64,000 nucleotides of DNA from Sequoia sempervirens (taxonomy: Eukaryota > Streptophyta > Pinopsida > Cupressales > Cupressaceae), in contig VDFB02252616.1 of assembly GCA_007258455.2 (NCBI GenBank), forward strand, positions 116,886,128-116,950,127, written 5' to 3'. Positions within the stretch are counted from its first letter, which is position 1. Every line of letters starts with the position of its first letter. A program made the position numbers and the translations under genes. Shown one piece after another: positions 60,142-64,000 of this stretch. A model generated the notes under the pieces. That model was not told the origin of the DNA and searched no databases. It saw only the letters and a list, made by a program, of their open reading frames with translations.

Positions 60142-63100
60142 TATTGCCATTTCAATTTGCACCTCTGGAATGCAAATTAGAAATGGACAGCTATGCATAG
60201 ATAAACTGCTCTTCGAATTAGGAGGGGAAGCTTCTTCTTTGCTGATGTTCAAGAAAGTAAATTAAAACTAATTTTCCTATCTTTTTGTTCAGCTAAGAGC
60301 ACAAGGTTATAAAACTCAAGTGTCGTAGCTAAGATTTTTTTGTTTTAGAAGTTCAACTATGACTAAACCTACTCTAATGGTGTTTCTAACTTCTCAAGTA
60401 AATGTAGAGCAAGAGAGTTAGAAATGGATAAGGAAGGATTCTCTGACATAAATACTTAAATAAAATTTTTTCCCAACGCAAATCTACTTACGTTCAATGC
60501 AAGTTGAAATAAAGATCATATAAGCATAACACAATAAATGGAAATTTGAGACATTATATCAGGGAAAAGTAGGCACAAGACTTTATTTCTCAAATCTCAG
60601 GAACATAAGATTACACAAGACACATGCACTGAAAAAGAACTTGCAGCTAAAGAGGCTTGCAAACTTGCTCTTACACAAAGTGAACTGGCATTGAATAACA
60701 ACTTGCAACATTACAGGCTTGCAATTTGCTATCATAATAACCATTAAGAAAATAATGGGCAAGGTTGCCTTATTTATACACAAGCAGAGGAGTAGGGAAA
60801 CCTAAAATCTCCTTGCTTTTACAACTAGGACTTGCCAACATGCAAGATTTATTTCTAAAACTAAACAAGATAAATATCTAACCACCTAATAAAGCATAAA
60901 AATAGGAAATGCCAACTATAACAACTTGTTTTATTTCTCTTCTTCAAAGAGTGGATAAGAATTGAGACAAGAATAAAAAAAAGCTTCTAGATGATTATTA
61001 ATTTAAATCTCGTCCACATCCGCCAGAATGCTTGTAAAAATAGAATGTTGATCTTCCTTGAAAAATTAGTTTCTTTGAAAAAATTGGGACCTAGGTTTTG
61101 TAGAAAATCACATGCCGAAGAAACCCAGATGCTTAGAAACTAAAAAAACTAAATCCATCTTAAAGCAGCCAAAAAGTAGTTTCTAGAAGAGGAAAAGTTT
61201 CTCAATGTTGAAGAGGATGAAAAAAGCGGAGAGACCCATGTGATTAGAAAAAAAAAAAGCTAAGTGGTTGTTTTGAAAAAGCAAGCCTTGGAAGTTTGGA
61301 GCACGAAAAAGCGTTCATCTTTGCTCACTGATCTCGGAACCACAAAGAACACTGAAAAACCATGTCATTTGGGTCTTCAAATCTTTGTTGAGAGAAAAGG
61401 GAAAATCTTCTTGCTCTAGATGCTAACCTACAAAAATGAATAATGAAAGACAAAAGCTCTCTTAAATAAGTTGAGGTTTGGGAAAATTTCCTTTCTTTTT
61501 GCTTTAAAAATTCTTGAAGCCAATCCCGAGCAAGTTCATCGAACGTAGACATTGTTCAAATGCTAAGTGATGAAAACCTTGAAAAAATTTCTAAGGCATT
61601 GAGCCTTGGGCACCAATCTTCTCCTAGGGAACTTTTCCTCTCCAGACTTAGCCAATTTTCTTGAAATTTCACCTTTGTGCTTGATTTTGACCTCTATTTG
61701 ACTTTGATTTTTGGATGCTTGGAGGATCCTGTGAACTGACGGAGTGATCCATCACAGAGCCTGACTAATTTTTAGAAGATTATCCTAGAGGAAACTTTGG
61801 ATAAAAACATTATTTGACCCTTCAAAAAGTTGGGCACCCCTGGCTACCTGGGGTGCCCATGATCACCAGTGTTAGTCATTTTCCATGATTTTCAAATTTT
61901 ATAGTTGCTTTCAAACCTTCAGATGATCGTGATATTCTGGGAGTTAGATTGATCGGATTGACTGGATGTCAGATTCGCTGGAGAGCTTGATTGATTCTAA
62001 GGGGGGTCTTTTGGATGTTGCATCTTCAGAAAAGTTAATATGAGGCCTCAAATCCTTGGGCGCCCATGATCACCTAGGGCGCCTAAGCTTTCTAGAGTTA
62101 GAATATTTTCCCAACTTGTCACTCTCTTTTGTTCTTCTGATGAGTTCATGATTCTAGGAGTTTGAGAGGTCCCATGATCTAGCTGACGGATTTGTTACAT
62201 AACTTATCTGAATTTGAGGGCAGACTCTTAGGAGTGATGTTTCCTAAAAGCTGCATCTTGGGGGTCAAGAGCTTGGGCGCCCTTGGCTAACTGGGGTGCC
62301 CCTGACTAGCTAGGGTGCCCAACTCCTCCAAAGTTAGAATTTATTCTGAGATTTTCAACTTGCTTTTGACTTTTGATATTTGCTTATGTTTCTTCCTCTC
62401 TGTTCTACCTTTGATATCTGATGACTGCCAACTTGGATGGACTTACTGATAGTTTTGTTGGAGAGCTGCTTCAAATTTGAAGAAGTAATGCTAGAGGTGT
62501 TGGCTGTAAATTCACTCATTCATGCCTCCAAAATTTTGGGTGCTTATCTCCTTCTAGGGCACCTACCATTACCATACTTAACCATTTTTGCTTGATTTTC
62601 AACCTTCAGATTTGAACCTTCATGTTTCAGCTTCAATTTGATACGGATTTGTCAATGATTAACAAGTCTAATGATCTGATGAAGACATCCACTGTGAAGT
62701 TGACATAATCCTAAAGAGATTGAGCAAGTTTGCAAACCCTAATTGCTAGATTAGGTTCTCCAAAAGGTTGGGCGCACTTGGCCACCTGAGGCGCCCAAAG
62801 TTCCCAGACTTAGATTATTTTATGATACTTCCATGGTTTGTATTTTGTCTCTTGGTTGAGACCTCTCTATTTGACCTCAAATTTTGGATGATTGGTTGAT
62901 CTGATAACTGTGTTTTTTAACACACTACAGAGCTGAGAAGAATCTGAGCAACATTGTCTGGGAGCATAAACCCTAATTTCATCATTTGATGCCTTCAAAA
63001 GTTGGGCGCCTATCTCCTTTTGGGGAGCCCATGGCTGGCAAAATTAGTTTTTATTTTGCAATTTACAACTTTCTGCTTCATTCGACGTTTTTTCCTTTTC

Positions 63101-63791
63101 CTCGCTTGTTGGAGATGAAAAATTTTCTACGGCATGAGCATCCAGGTGCCTAGGCTGAGCTGGGGCGCTTGAAGTATCCAGACTTAGTCACAATTTTGCA
63201 TTTTTCAACTTTCACAACTCCCCTTCTTTATTCTTCGTTTTGCGTGCACGTTCATCATTTCTCATCTTCTGTTCAGTGCTTGAATGTTTGAATCTGACAC
63301 CTGGCAGCTGACTGATCTCCATTAATGGCCTTGGAGCTCCTAAAAAAGCTTCTAAAAAAGTAGAATAGACCCACTAGGGAAAAATTGGTCTTCTGACGAT
63401 TCTGATTGTACTAGCCTGATGAGGAAGTATTTTCGACCAATCAAAATTAGTTTGAACCCTAGAAGCCAAAATTTCTATTTTAGAAAATTTTGCCAGTATT
63501 CGTTTTGAAAGAAACTCAAAAAAACCCAGAAAAAAAAAGTTTTATTTTTAGAAAGTTTCTAAAAATAGAAATTTTCCTAAAATTTAGGGCCAAAAAACTG
63601 AGATCTGGGTTTTTTAGACATGGTTAGTCTAAGCAGACCCAGATCATCAAATTTTGAAAATTTCAAGTTTTTGACCCTCATGCAAGACATGCAAACACCA
63701 ATTTTGACCTTTTTTTACAATTTTGACAAGACTTTCATCTATTTATGCAAAATGCCTAAGTGTAGCAAAAATTTTAATTTGGGGTATAACA
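60142..63791 (-). repeat. 5' LTR of the 12.36-kb element
   Basis: Partner of 51432-54995; starts TATTGCCATTTC (TG mutated to TA) and ends GGGGTATAACA. It carries the same internal GGGCACC/GGTGCCC repeats from about 61600, with one extra partial unit near 62293-62320. Confidence 0.88.
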
Positions 63792-64000
63792 CACGACACA
63801 TAACCCACTCAACCCACTCCTCAGCAAAACCAAAGGTAATAAGAACTTTCTGCAAGAAATTCCATTTAACTCTATCATAGGCCTTTGCCATATCTAGCTT
63901 GATGAACATAGCTTTTTATTTGGAGGACACCATAGAGTGAATAGTTTCAGTAGCAATGGCCACCCCATCCAGGATATGGGTCAAACCTGATTCAGCCCAT
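63792..64000 (-). pseudogene. LINE-2 RT, upstream part, continues past the window
   Basis: Minus-strand RT palm sequence with GVAIATETIHSMVSSK, an in-frame TAA, AMFIKLDMAKAYDRVKWNFL and WVEWVM. The LDMAKAYDRV block is the first catalytic motif region of L1 RT. It joins 51431 in the expected place once the 12.36-kb element is removed. Confidence 0.88.

Larger units (their letters stand above)
51432..63791 (-). mobile_element. 12.36-kb LTR element with gag and protease but no RT/integrase
   Basis: Two long LTRs (51432-54995 and 60142-63791), a PBS beside the right LTR and Gag/protease frames on the minus strand. It inserted into LINE-2 RT: removing it joins 63792 to 51431 in the expected place. 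Flanks CAAAA and CACGA agree at three of five bases, an old target duplication. Gag and PBS style suggest the Ty3/gypsy Athila/Tat side. RT and integrase are not visible between protease and 3' LTR, so it is non-autonomous or deleted. Confidence 0.85.

Overview
The window looks like gene-poor intergenic DNA from a large plant nuclear genome. It holds no intact host gene, no rRNA, no tRNA and no bacterial feature. Almost all of it is nested, mutated transposable elements: Ty1/copia and Ty3/gypsy LTR retrotransposons, L1-type LINEs with DUF4283 and zf-RVT/RNase H domains, and a CACTA (En/Spm) transposase. The age of the copies, the long LTRs and the depth of nesting fit a gymnosperm (conifer-like) genome. 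That is an inference; no diagnostic host gene is present.

Layout. 1-5083: a minus-strand copia element (copia-1), cut by the window edge, with its 5' LTR at 3678-5083; it sits in the 3' LTR of a decayed minus-strand gypsy chromovirus (5084 to about 8000). 8858-11306: a long plus-strand reading frame of unknown family with seven in-frame stops, followed by an LTR-like block. 12887-17099: a decayed minus-strand CACTA transposase. 17910: a CACTA-type terminus facing right. 18330-25446: a complete but mutated copia element (copia-2) with both LTRs, PBS, PPT and near-matching target duplication; it split what looks like exon 1 of a dihydroflavonol/anthocyanidin reductase-like gene exactly at its start codon. 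25564-29195: unassigned sequence ending in the PPT and 3' LTR of another copia-like element. 29205-32431: a repeat array, AT-rich DNA and an internally deleted gypsy element.

32432-39924: the probable 3' LTR of that gypsy element, carrying a nested non-autonomous gypsy-like element (32485-36123) that itself carries an 88-bp SINE-like insertion. 39925-45740: a nearly full-length decayed LINE on the plus strand. 45741-48874: AT-rich DNA, an inverted-motif cluster and a long polypyrimidine tract. 48875-51431 and 63792-64000: two parts of a second LINE (minus strand), separated by a 12.36-kb LTR element (51432-63791). That element has gag, protease and an RNase H-like segment but no visible reverse transcriptase or integrase, and is itself interrupted by a short-LTR element (56565-58845).

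Nothing here works as a pathway. What the window offers is an insertion history, several non-autonomous elements, one captured gene exon, one unexplained exon-like block, and an uncharacterised long protein frame at 8.9-11.3 kb, which is the best candidate for something undescribed.
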